Assembly: GCA_003988855.1 (NCBI GenBank)
Contig: QYAI01000149.1
Location: forward strand, 1-62,385
Source of the DNA: Arachnopeziza araneosa
Lineage: Eukaryota > Ascomycota > Leotiomycetes > Helotiales > Arachnopezizaceae
DNA: 62,385 nt
Direction: 5' to 3'
Part shown: positions 47,186 through 57,312 of the stretch, in pieces
Numbering within the stretch: the first letter of the stretch is position 1
How the letters are laid out: each line of letters begins with the position of its first letter
Program-made: the position numbers and the translations under genes
Notes under the pieces: model-generated
Told to the model about the DNA's origin: nothing
Seen by the model: only the letters and a program-made list of their open reading frames with translations
The model's database searches: none

Positions 47186-47466
47186 TATCACTACCATTGC
47201 TACCATTACTACCATTACTACCATTACTACCATTACTACCATCACTACCATCACCATCACTACTACCATCACTACCATCACCATCACCACCACCACTACC
47301 ACTACCATCACCATCACCACCACCACTACCACTACCATCACCATCACCACCAATACTACCATCACTACCATCACTACCATCACCATCACCACCACTACTA
47401 CCATCACTACCATCACCATCACCACCACCACCACTACCATCACCACCACCACCACCACCACCACCA
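47186..47466 (+). repeat. (ACC/ACT/ATC) triplet repeat tract
   Basis: About 280 bp of ACC ATC ACT type triplets, open in every frame because the repeat contains no stop. It ends about 37 bp before the ATG of the next gene and is in frame with it, so it could be leader or, less likely, coding. Confidence 0.9.
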
Positions 47467-47502
47467 CACATCACCATCCCATCTCGTCCCACCTCGCTAT
47501 CC

Positions 47503-48707
47503 ATGAGGGCAAAACCAATAACCTGCGAGGGTCTGATTAAGCTGATGGAGACACAGCGGCGAAGCTTCAAGGACCACTATGCCGCATTGCTCAGGGTCGA
47601 AGATACAGCCGTTCGGAAGTATACATCTCTGCTGAAGAAGACTCCAGGGGCCTGCAATCAAAGGAGGAAGTGGGCACGTATTATCGCAACCGACCTTTGG
47701 GAGCTCAGCCCCAACGTCTTTGTACTATGCGCATTAGCTGTATGTCCAAACGTCCTTGGAGGCCTCCAAGGCAAGGATTATCTTGCAAAGTTCCAAGACT
47801 GGTGGAAAGCGGCGGGTCATCCGAGAGGGCTGGATATGAGTGTAGCACAACTTCTGAAGGACCAGCGCTTACCTCCGCTTCCACAGCGACTCAGGAATAA
47901 TATCCCAGGTGAGTGAACTGCCCTTGCACAAACGAATTTGACCTGATCTCTGCACACAGCCTTTCCCAAGATTGAAAATGGTCCTCAAGCGCGGGAGATA
48001 ATTGGCCAAATTCCTCTTCAAGGTCCCTCTCAAACTCCCTATCAAGGTCCTTCTCAAATTCCTTTTCAAGGTCCCTCTCAAACTCCCTTTCAAGGTCCCT
48101 CTCAAACTCCCTATCAAGGTCCTTCTCAAATTCCTTCTCAAGGTCTCTCTCAAGGTCCTTCTCAAGGTTCTTCTCAAGGTTGGTGACCCCTCTGGAGGCG
48201 AACACGTAGGTAATCGATCTTTTCAATTTAGATCCACGCCGTCACGAGTTAGGGCCGACGTCCGTATGGAATAGCGTGCAGGCGTACGATCAGCCTCAAA
48301 GCGCCCATCAAGACTTGAACATGGATTTAGATCCATACCCTTTTGTTGACCCCCAAGCAATCTTTCCACCATCAAACTCTGCACCACTAAATTTTCCACC
48401 AGACCTTCAACCACTAAACTTTCCACCATCAAACACTCCACCACCAAACACTCCATCACTAAACTTTCCACCAAACTTTCCACCACCAGGCAACAACCGA
48501 GTCTACGCGGCGCACGAAGTATTCTCCTACTTGGGCCAATTTTTCAATCAAACTGAGTGTAGGCTCCGATCGGATTCTAATGTGCACCGCATTGAGATCG
48601 GGTTCGGAGAGAACATTGTGCCAGATGCAACAATTTTCATCCAACCGGCTATGGCTGTTGCACTCACGACATACTTCCAAGAAATAAGGATTTGGGGGGC
48701 ATATTGA
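47503..48707 (+). CDS. Repeat-rich Q/G/P/S/N protein, 366 aa
   Basis: Exons 47503-47908, 47960-48178 and 48232-48707 sum to 367 codons. Residues 1-135 form a folded, helical N-terminal region with MRAKPITCEGLIKLMETQRR and IIATDLWELSP. Exon 2 encodes about seven tandem copies of an octapeptide-like QGPSQTPY/QGPSQIPF unit. Exon 3 has a second, unrelated repeat (NFPPSN, PPNTPS) and then a compact C-terminus with FSYLGQFFNQTECR and FQEIRIWGAY. No signal peptide or TM is seen. The three-part layout (folded domain, repeats, small folded domain) is unusual, and I do not recognise the family. Confidence 0.6.
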
Positions 48708-48752
48708 GGAGAATTAATGTTGAATCAACCCTTTCTTAAGACTGTCAAGGTT

Positions 48753-48983
48753 TTATATATGTGTTATTTTCCCATGAATCATGAAAAGTTTGACCATCCG
48801 CTCTATTGCGGCTTTTGCTTTTGTCTTCTCAAGTGATGCCCACCTTTCCCTGTGCACGTCTTCTATCAGCCACAGCTCCGCTGACATCGGTCCCAGCTTG
48901 AATGGAAAGCCATTTCCTCCTGTCGTCTCATTGTCGTCCAGTTTGAGGTCATCCCGGCCTACGATATTGGAGAACATGAGCAT
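48753..48983 (-). CDS. Small hypothetical protein, 76 aa (tentative)
   Basis: The minus frame encodes MLMFSNIVGRDDLKLDD, then FPFKLGPMSAELWLIEDVHR and a charged helix. Residue usage looks protein-like and better than that of the overlapping plus frame. No family is recognised. It might be a last exon of an unresolved gene. Confidence 0.3.
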   Translation of the reverse strand: MLMFSNIVGRDDLKLDDNETTGGNGFPFKLGPMSAELWLIEDVHRERWASLEKTKAKAAIERMVKLFMIHGKITHI

Positions 48984-49077
48984 CGTGTCTCGGTTTGCGG
49001 CCGGAGAAGACGTCGTCCCTGCTGCGTGGCCCTGTCTCTATACTTCCTTTTCCCATCTGCAGTCCTTTCCCTATTGA

Positions 49078-49330
49078 TAGAGGCCCCCGCTCGCCAGTCT
49101 CAACAGAAAGGCACGCCGACCGCCGAGCAGATGGCCCAGCCAGATGCCGTTTCTCACGGACGATGCGGGCCTAGTCCACAAATGCATCCTGGTAGTGAAC
49201 TGAATGCTGCGTGGGATGGTCTTGGCATGGAGCACGACCTTGCGGTATCAAGTGCCGGGCAGTCAATGGGTATTTATGGGGAGAATTGACAGGAAGATGA
49301 GATTGAAAAATCACTTGGAATCTGTCTCTA
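49078..49330. other. Short flank of the inverted-repeat segment
   Basis: No supported feature other than a weak plus frame crossing the inverted repeat. Confidence 0.4.
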
Positions 49331-49766
49331 CTAACGTCCCTCCCTGCGTAGCGAGAAACCCTATGTGCCGAGAAAAATCTATTACCTATAGCGCTTTGAT
49401 CGCTACGCGAACACATGACTTTCTGGTCCTGAGCAAGCGAATGCACGTGACTAGCAACGTGAGGAGTTTACACCTCGGCTCAAGCCTCGCTTGTCATGAT
49501 CTTGCGGCCCCCCAAGCACAGCACAAAGAGGATACCCTTGTGGTTGTAGCATCTTGTATTGCTTCTCAATGGTTAAACATGATTCGTGTAATCAGGGAGA
49601 TTAGGGAAATCGCCAAGACCGCAAGGAAGTGTACAGAAAGGGAGGTGAAATGACAATTCGTCCGGAGGTTGTGAAACGATGCTGGAGGACTTTGGGAGAA
49701 CTTGAGTTACTTGCTGTGGGCAAAACGATCGAGCCTTAATAGCTTGGGCCGTTGGTATATCAACTA

Positions 49767-50352
49767 CTAGGCTGGCTCGTCATAGACATTCTGGAAGTCC
49801 TGCTTGCGTTCAGGGTGTTTGACTTTCCAACTAGCAGCTCCCCGAGGATATTCAGCATTAATCACTCTTCTAAGCATCATCCTCAAGTCTTCTTCCCTGA
49901 GGTTACCATATAACCCCACTGCGATGGGTTCAAGAAGGATTTAACCATGGTATTAACGAAAGCTTCAGCGTCTGCCTCAAGCGTAATATGGCCCATTATT
50001 ATCACCATAAAGCTCAAAATTCGAATCCGGTATTGCTCCATTGCCAATATCTCTAATGGAGAGGCGGCCTGTCTAAACCCACCCCAAGGTTTTGGAGGTC
50101 AGAAAGACTGTAGTCTATCATCCTGTTGCGATAGCTCGTCGAATGGCACAAATTTATGAGAGCTTCTTTCGGCACGAGATCCCAGCAGAGGTATTCATCT
50201 GCATTTTCAACCCATGTCCTCGCAAAGCTGTCGATTTGAGAACTGCGAAACTTTGGATTGCTGTCAGAGAACTTCAAAAGATCTCTAACACGCCAGATCT
50301 GCACACCGCTCTCCCGGATCTTCGATGCCTGAAAGATGGCCAGGCCAGCCAC
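49767..50352 (-). pseudogene. Unassigned coding relic inside the inverted-repeat segment
   Basis: The minus frames contain SGVQIWRVRDLLKFSDSNP and, after stop and frame changes, EDLRMMLRRVINAEYPRGAA and KVKHPERKQDFQNVYDEPA before a TAG at 49767. The residue pattern is protein-like, but no open gene can be built and I cannot name the family. Confidence 0.35.
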
Positions 50353-50739
50353 TTGTGGCTGTGTAATGTTTTCAACTCACTGTGGCGATGTAATGTTTTG
50401 CCTTGGGCATTAAGAAGTTTTTGTCAGCACAAGTTGAAGGTCACTGGTTTGAATTACATCGTTCCAGGTGGAACAATCACCATTGCCTCTTGTGTCAATC
50501 ACGCTTTCTTCTTCTTCCAGCAAGCTTGAGTTCCCGAAAGAACCGACATCCTATGAGGTTGACCTCTTCAACGCCTTCGCAGGAGTCCCATCTACAACCC
50601 TTCGGCTTATTGTTCTTTCCAAGACGCGGGTCCTAGTTGATTTTGCCTTAGTCAAGGTGAGCTTGACCTTAAAAACTCTATATCTCTAGCTCATATACAC
50701 CAGAATCTCTACGAACCACTTCCTAACGTGCTATCGTTA

Positions 50740-51118
50740 TCGCTATGCCAGAAGAACCTTTGATATACGAAGAAAGCCACGAACGGGTGTACTACTCTTA
50801 CCAAGACCGCTTCCTGAAGAGAAGTCTCGCTCCCTCCGAATACAAGACCACGCAACATGGCAGCGGATTTCAGTCGAAGATTTCAGATGTGTCTTTTGCC
50901 ATCGCGATCTTTCAGGTTCAAACATCATAGTCGATCCTATAACATTAAAGATCACTGCGATCCTTGATTGGGAATTTAGTGGATTTTACCCAGAAGAACA
51001 TGAGATACCTTTCTACGTAAAGCCTATACCATCAGGCGCTCAGCTTAGGTACTTTCTTCAAACTGTGCAGCTGATCGAGCAATTTTGGGAGGATTCCATT
51101 TGTCTGAGAGAGGACTGA
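50740..51118 (+). pseudogene. APH-family phosphotransferase fragment
   Basis: The frame through 50860-51118 reads VFCHRDLSGSNIIVDP and then ITAILDWEFSGFYPEE. This is the H-x-D-x4-N catalytic loop and the DWE metal-binding motif of aminoglycoside-phosphotransferase-like kinases. The N-lobe is not recoverable, and the frame ends 51 codons after the DWE motif. A truncated relic, related in type to the intact gene at 53.9-55.3 kb. Confidence 0.6.
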
Positions 51119-52109
51119 TCAATACACCAATTCAACTAGAGAGCATGTGTTGTTGCTAGGCATGGTTGATGAGATCGACAGTATGAAGGTTCTCTGCCAG
51201 AAGATCTAGCCGAGACGAAAGCATACAGGATAGTGAAGATTATTTTGCTGATGGGGTACATCTCACAAGGTCGCCCCGCCTCCGACTGCCACACGTGCTC
51301 TCGTGCATCCAGCAAAAGATCATAGTCTCCCGGCGAAATTCTGCAATAGTTAGAATGCTGTCTGTCCGGGAGAGACTGTTCACCTTACTTCAACTCATGG
51401 GGGGACTAGGTGTTGCTTGAGGCGGAGGCGTCGTTGGCTCAGGTTCAGGCTCAGGCTCGGGTGATGGAGACGGAGTTGGAACTCCATGCGGGTTTTATCG
51501 CCACATTCTATACACTCGTTTCGACTTTCGGAAACATCTTTCCCACAATTCCTACAAGGTGAAAGAGGCATCGTGAATTCGAGTCTTGAAATTGGGATCG
51601 CATGAAAGCCGAATTTCGACAGTCACATTGGGTGAGTGACTTTCGTTCCTAGGCGATGTGGTGCATACTTATCTCACACTTAGGCTCTTATCTGGTTGGT
51701 GCATGAAAGCCCGAACCAACAGTTATGCTCTTTCTGTTGACCTATAAAGATCAGCGCCACCGCAGCTACAAGGCTAATCACGATTTCTAGTACAGTTGTG
51801 AGGCTCTAAAGCTCGGGAGTATCATTTTCGTCGGTATGAGAAGTGATAAAAGCTCGATACTAGATCTGCGGTAAAGGAATTCTATTGCACTATCAACGGA
51901 GACTGTTTACAATTAGGCGCAAGGGCGACGATACAAAATTAACTTGCGAGTAAGATATGTTTAGGGTGTTTATTAGTAGCGAAAGAATATGACTTATACA
52001 CAAATATAGGAGTTATCGATGCGTGTATAAAGTTGACATATTTGAGGTCGAGGTACCTATTATTTTTCTCGGCACATAGGGATTCTCGCTACGCAGGGAG
52101 GCACGTTAG

Positions 52110-52977
52110 CGATAGGGGCATTTTATGGACTAGCGGTTCATGATCGAAGGTTGAAAAATGTTTGTTATCAACCAGGTCATCATCGCCCCCCTATTTTTCG
52201 CAAGCTTAAGCGAGGCCAAAGCTTGTCAACAGATAAGCTTCTTTCCAACTCCTCAGCCTGAACAATCTCACCATCTGCTAGATTTTTGCATCACCAACTC
52301 CGCGCAAGTGTTCCGGCATCAGTAGCTAGTCACCGGTCCTGTCTTTTCCGTCTCGTTTTCAAGACCCAAGTACCTAGGTACGGCTTTTCTCTTTAGTTGT
52401 CTTAAACGGCACAGCTGCTTACCGGTATGTGGCAAGCCAAGATCAGCTTATCGTACTTCTTGCAATTGGTTTGGAAGATTGGGTATCCAGTAAATGATTT
52501 TCTGTCGACGCGTCGAGATGAGCCTAGCCCAGGGTCAACGCGGCCGCGCTGCCATTGCTGGACCGCGTTTCGATCCAAGGCGTCTCTTCTCTTTGTGCCT
52601 CAAGGGAAGTAAAAAGGAAGGGGCAGAGGATATCGCAGCGTTCCTCCTTTACCTCACACCCAGATATATCTAACAAACCCAGATCTATCCAACACAGCCA
52701 TGCCTCCCGCCTGTCAATGGGTCGGAGTCAGAGAGAGTTTCGGGGCCAAATATCCATTGTCCGCTGCTGCAACAAACCTTTCTGAAAGAAAATCGGATGG
52801 AGCCTAAACGAACCAGGTTTCCCAGGCTTTTTATTTCGATTTCTGCAGCAAGCTTCTTCATCTTTCAAGCATACTTTTCAAGCTTCACCTCCAGCAAGAG
52901 ACAATCCATCGTCTCGCTCCTCATCCTTCTACTCCTCATCCTTCTACCCACGACTCTACATCCTACAAATCTGAGAG
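52110..52977. other. Intergenic region
   Basis: No supported gene. Frames up to 77 codons only, apart from one that overlaps the next CDS out of frame. Confidence 0.5.
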
Positions 52978-53397
52978 ATGTCTCGATGCGGTATGACCTC
53001 AACCAACCGATGCTGGTTCTGCCTGTTTTGCAACATTACAACGGCAAAGAAATGCGAAAATTGTACGACACGAATTTTTCCCACGCGTCCGCAGCAAGCC
53101 AGCAACAATGGCACCAAGGAGGAGGAATGGACCGTCTTTTCATTTGGACCCCGAGCTATGAGTTCAGAACGGCTGCCCCCCTCACAATTTACAATTGCGA
53201 TGCTATTCATCGAGAATGAGAGCAAAGTCGCCGTCCGTTTAGGCACCGAGCTTATACAGCACCTGCTCTTTCGGGAGGAAGACGAGATAAAATATTTCGC
53301 CCGGTTCAGCGAAGAACCTATCAAGGAAAGAAACTGGGTCGATGGTAAACAGGAAACTCGCGATAAACTCGCTCGGTTTGCAGCCCGGAATCCGTGA
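52978..53397 (+). CDS. Small protein with Zn-ribbon-like N-terminus, 139 aa
   Basis: The frame begins MSRCGMTSTNRCWFCLFCN and continues with KKCENCTTRIFPT, giving a C-x2-C...C-x2-C pattern compatible with a zinc ribbon. A second half (FTIAMLFIENESKVAVRLG, then IKYFARFSEEPIKERNW) looks like a small alpha/beta fold. The TGA at 53397 falls just before a GTGAGT-like sequence, so the gene may continue by splicing. Function unknown. Confidence 0.45.
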   Translation: MSRCGMTSTNRCWFCLFCNITTAKKCENCTTRIFPTRPQQASNNGTKEEEWTVFSFGPRAMSSERLPPSQFTIAMLFIENESKVAVRLGTELIQHLLFREEDEIKYFARFSEEPIKERNWVDGKQETRDKLARFAARNP

Positions 53398-53877
53398 AGA
53401 TGCTGCTGGTGAGTCGCATCCATCTGAAAGTTTCCTAATCTGATTGTCAATAGGGCTTAATTCTGTTTCCAGAAGTGATCATCGCACATATTCCTTTCAT
53501 CGAGGTATTTCTCCAGTCACAGGTTGGAGTTCTAGGGGATCGATGTGGATAGGTTGATTGTTAGCCCTCTGAAGACAGAGATTGAGCGAACCATACCGTC
53601 CCGGATTGCATAATTAGAATACATTATGCTGTAGGTAGTAATGCAATCATTAAACTGACTGGCGAGTAGCGTGAATCCCATATTTACTATTGAAAACACG
53701 ATTAAAATCAGGACTCTTGCAATAATTTTCGCTTGAAATCGAGCAAAATGGAAGCACCCTTACCCTCTACCCCTCTAAAGAGTCGAATTAATAGTATGCG
53801 ATACACAAAGCCTTGCAAAACTATACAAGAGATCTCTTCTTTGCTTGAATTTGCGCGATAACGTTCTCTTTTCGGAC
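53398..53877. other. Intergenic region between convergent genes
   Basis: No feature supported. Confidence 0.55.
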
Positions 53878-55258
53878 TTAGTGGCTGTTTTTGGGCTCTG
53901 CGCGCGGAGGGGTTCCCTGCCATACTCTCCAATCTGGCCCTCGCTCCCTGATAAGCTCCTTGATTTCCTCAGGGTCGTCGGTCCCGTATTCCATCAGATT
54001 CGAAATGTCCTCATCATCAATTTGAGGGCGTACCCAATCAATATCCATCAATTTGTGCTCTTCGAAGTTCCCAATCTGAGGCCATTTCCAATGCCCAATA
54101 TAAGGTTTGCAATCACAAAATGGAGGGCGTACCCAGCGTTCGTATTGATTCCCGTGGTCCATCCGGCTTTCACACCAACCCCAAATAGACTTAACCTTTT
54201 GTACGGGCCCATATACCTCGGACATGAAAGTATCATGATCCCTTCCATCGATATCTTTCCAAATTGGATCGTAAAATTCGTCCACAGCAACTCCGAAAGA
54301 GTTGAAACGCTCTACCCACCAAGGATGATATGCTGACGTTTCCCAATCAATAATAGCTTGTATCTTACCGTCCTTTACTATGATATTGGTCAGGTTCAGA
54401 TCTGTGTGGGTAAGCACGTAAGGCTCCGATTTTGGGAAATCTCTCCTGAGTTCTTGAAATTTCTCCTCGATTATTACTGGATCCCTAGTTTTATATTTAC
54501 GGGAGATTCCACATCGGAGTTCTGGCTCGAGATTCTCGAACCACTCGTCTGTCGTACGTCCTATGGTCTTGCATGTAGGGAGGCGTGAACCGCAGACGCC
54601 GATTATATTATCGAAGGGCATGGTACCGTCAACATTCTTAGCTATAGGTGATGTGAACTGTCTCCACTGTTTCATAGCATTCCCTAACTGGTGTGAATAG
54701 CTTAATTTCTGCTCTGGAGAGAGTGTGTCCCAAATGGTAGCGAGTTCCACGCCGGGAGCTCGTGACATCAAAAGGATTCGGACCTGAAAATCGGCCAGTT
54801 AGTCATGTCCTATTCTAGAATGTTGAATACGAAAAAGGTTCGATTTGGGCCTAATCTTCACCTACTTTATCTATGGGTGCACTAAGCATTCGCATTTCCT
54901 TTATAAGCGGAATATCCAATTTTGGTCGATGCTGACGCAGAAATTCCTGGGTGATGAAATCGTTCCCTTGTGAAATATCGTTAGGTTGGTCACGAATTAT
55001 CCATCGAGATCCCACTTCCCACAGCGCAAAGTTCCCGCGCGCTTTGATAATGCGAAGGCGTGAGCTATACGAACACCAGTGTTGGTCTGAAGACCTCCAT
55101 CCACACACCCAGCATAGCTCTACGCCGGGATATGATGTATTAAGCTTATGATTTTTCCTGAACTCTTTTGGGTTACGATGATCGTCAGAATATATAAGAC
55201 CACTGTAAATTTTTTCGGGATGCGTATAATCCTCGCGATCAATAGCAGCTTGAGCCAT
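53878..55258 (-). CDS. APH-family (aminoglycoside phosphotransferase-like) kinase, two exons
   Basis: Exons 55258-54866 and 54783-53878 give 432 aa; the intron has a GACTAAC branch site. The N-lobe includes NFALWEVGSRWIIRDQP. After the intron comes VRILLMSRAPGVELATIWDTL. The C-lobe has the catalytic loop LTHTDLNLTNIIVKDG and the metal motif AIIDWETSAYHP, both intact. These fungal proteins phosphorylate small molecules or act as regulators. The substrate is unknown, and drug resistance should not be assumed from the fold. An upstream in-frame start at 55321 is possible. Confidence 0.8.
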
Positions 55259-55437
55259 GGGATTGTATGTTGTTGATTGAGTGAGGGGCAGTAAAGTGAT
55301 TGCTGACCTGAGCCACTTCACTTTAACTCGACGGGACCTTTACCTTTGAGAATGGGCTCATATTTCGTGATTTATTTTGAATAAAGAGGCTTTAAGCAAC
55401 TGATTAGTATTATGAATATTTGCGCAATTAACGTATA

Positions 55438-55632
55438 CAGAGAATCAACGAATGCGGAAGACAAGCTACCGGCTTTGATAGAAGGGAATATCGATGCATC
55501 AAATGACTTGCTAGTATAAAGAGAACTGACGAATGCGGAATACAAGCTACTAGCCTTGATAAAAGATCAAATGAGTTGCTAGTATAAAGAGAACCGACAG
55601 AAGCAGAAGACAAGCTACCCGCCTTGATGGAT
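55438..55632 (+). repeat. Imperfect tandem repeat, three copies
   Basis: The unit core AGAGAA-C-ACGAATGCGGAA-ACAAGCTAC-GCCTTGAT recurs three times with deletions between copies. Confidence 0.75.
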
Positions 55633-56740
55633 CTAAGCCTTTTGAGTACCATCAAAATGGCTTGCTGATCAGGGAGATGTGACAAGGGCAGTGAGAGGCT
55701 CCCCAACGATTTATGCTCGTTCTTGAAAATAGACCGCTGAGGCAGCTGAATTCTGCCTGTCATTAGGTCGTCGTAAATTTGCTAACCCCCCTATCGCGAT
55801 GGCAATGTATTCTTTCCAATATACTTGTCGTCGTCCGTGAATGTACATTAATTCGTGGCTGGCTACTAAAACTGCTACAATTATTCAACAAATCATAGGT
55901 AATCTCAAGAGACAGGCTTCAGAACTCTCATATGAATAGGAACTTGACCTTTTCAGTCTTATGGATCTCAAATTCTGGAGAATTATTTGGGAAAATAAAC
56001 TGACCGGTCACAGAGGAGCTTCAATAATGTTTTAAAATGAATGATAACCGAAACAGCCGGCCAATCTTTTCCTCTCTTTGTTTGGGTTGAGATAATCTCC
56101 AGCCCTCAAAGAGAAATGTAGGCAGGTAACGTGCAGATAATGTCAAGTTTCACGACGTCACTGTACCGCTTCTTGAAACGCATAACGTGGCGTGACACGA
56201 AACCAAAAACCAAAAACGAGGATGATCCATCTTTTGATCCATCTTTTGATCCATCTTGCCTTGGTGAGCACTGACATATGGGTCAGAGAACAAGCTCAAA
56301 TGGAGATGCATGACCACCCTGAGGATTTCGAGTATCTGGATATCTGAGGAAATCCGTCGAATATGACCAAGAAGGGAGTTTTTTGCTTTTTTTTGGAGAT
56401 TGATCATCTCGAAGTGGCCTGATAATGTGTGATGTAAGAGTACAGACAGCTGTGTGATGGTCGCTGGGAGGACAACAGCAAAAACACACCTCAGGGGGGT
56501 TTCACGCGGTGCTCGGCTTCCATCTGATGTTCGACTGTGAGGCTCAGCAAGAAAGAAACCTTGCTCGCCTGAAGACAGGGGGCGTTGGAACATTCGTTGC
56601 ACAGACGTTCTGTGGAAAAAGGCCAAGGGCACGATGGGGAAGGTTGGGGCAGAGGTGTTGGTGCGAATCCGTCACTTGTCACCATATCCTCCTCTCTTTT
56701 GTATTATGGTCGGAGGCAGTGAAGTCGAGGTTGTCAGCGG

Positions 56741-56768
56741 TCTGTCTGTCTGTCTGTCTGTCTGTCTG
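56741..56768 (+). repeat. (TCTG)7 microsatellite
   Basis: Seven tandem TCTG units. Confidence 0.9.
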
Positions 56769-57312
56769 CTGCTGGCGCTCCACGGCCTCCGCTCTTCTTG
56801 TCTCGATTCCGGGTTTCCTTGGCTCTTTTTCCGCCGTTTGCAGGCTGCATTCATTCATCGTTATTGGACGGGAGATTCAGGGTTGGGCGGCCTCCGTTAC
56901 CCGCCGATTCAAGTCTTCGTGTGCATCAGTCGTGTGGGTGGGTGGTGCGTGTGAATGACTGACGACGCTCGTTCTGGTGGTTCGCTGCCTTTGGTGGGAA
57001 AAAAAAAAAAAAGGCGGCAAATCATCCCTTCCTCCCTCGTCCCTTCCCTGCACTGCACCTGCACCGCTACAAACGTCAACTGATCTCACCCGCCCACCTC
57101 CCTCCCCAAACCCGCTCCATTCCTCTCTCTCCATTCCTCTCTCTCCATTAATCGCATCTCAACAATGTCCATCAGTGAGCATCGCCTCGTTTCGACATCG
57201 CCATTTTCCATGCCTCCTTTGTCGAGTCCACCAAACTAGAGGAGCCAATAGCCCCTTCCGTTCGCAGAACCAGCACCCACCGGGAATTCAGTAGTCTGAC
57301 CGTCATCATAAC

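Larger units (their letters stand above)
49331..52109. mobile_element. 2.8-kb segment bounded by 48-bp inverted repeats next to TA
   Basis: The left copy at 49331-49378 and the right copy at 52062-52109 match at 46 of 48 positions in inverted orientation (outer CTAACGT, core CCTCCCTGCGTAGCGAGAA). If the element starts at ACGT, both ends abut TA, the target of Tc1/mariner-type elements, giving 49334-52106. No transposase is recognisable inside. The interior instead holds decayed minus-strand coding fragments and an APH-like fragment. It could be a non-autonomous element that captured host DNA, or two separate element copies lying head to head. Confidence 0.6.
55259..57312. other. Long intergenic region with repeats
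   Basis: Three imperfect copies of a 65-90-bp unit (AGAGAA..ACGAATGCGGA..ACAAGCTAC) lie at about 55438-55632. Three GATCCATCTTTT units are at 56224-56258, a TCTG repeat at 56741-56768 and a short poly-A at 57000-57012. An alternative start ATG for the Sec2 gene with a GTGAGC donor is at 57163. No gene supported. Confidence 0.5.

Noticed and set aside
46886..47570. Long His/Tyr-, Thr/Ile-, Gly/Asp- and Val/Met-rich frames on both strands
   Set aside because: Produced by the triplet repeat, which has no stop codons in any frame.
47869..48226. Minus-strand frames with repeated RRTL or EKDLERE units
   Set aside because: Antisense of the tandem repeats encoded by exon 2 of the plus-strand gene.
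53845..54336. 163-codon plus-strand frame
   Set aside because: Antisense of the APH-family kinase exon 2.
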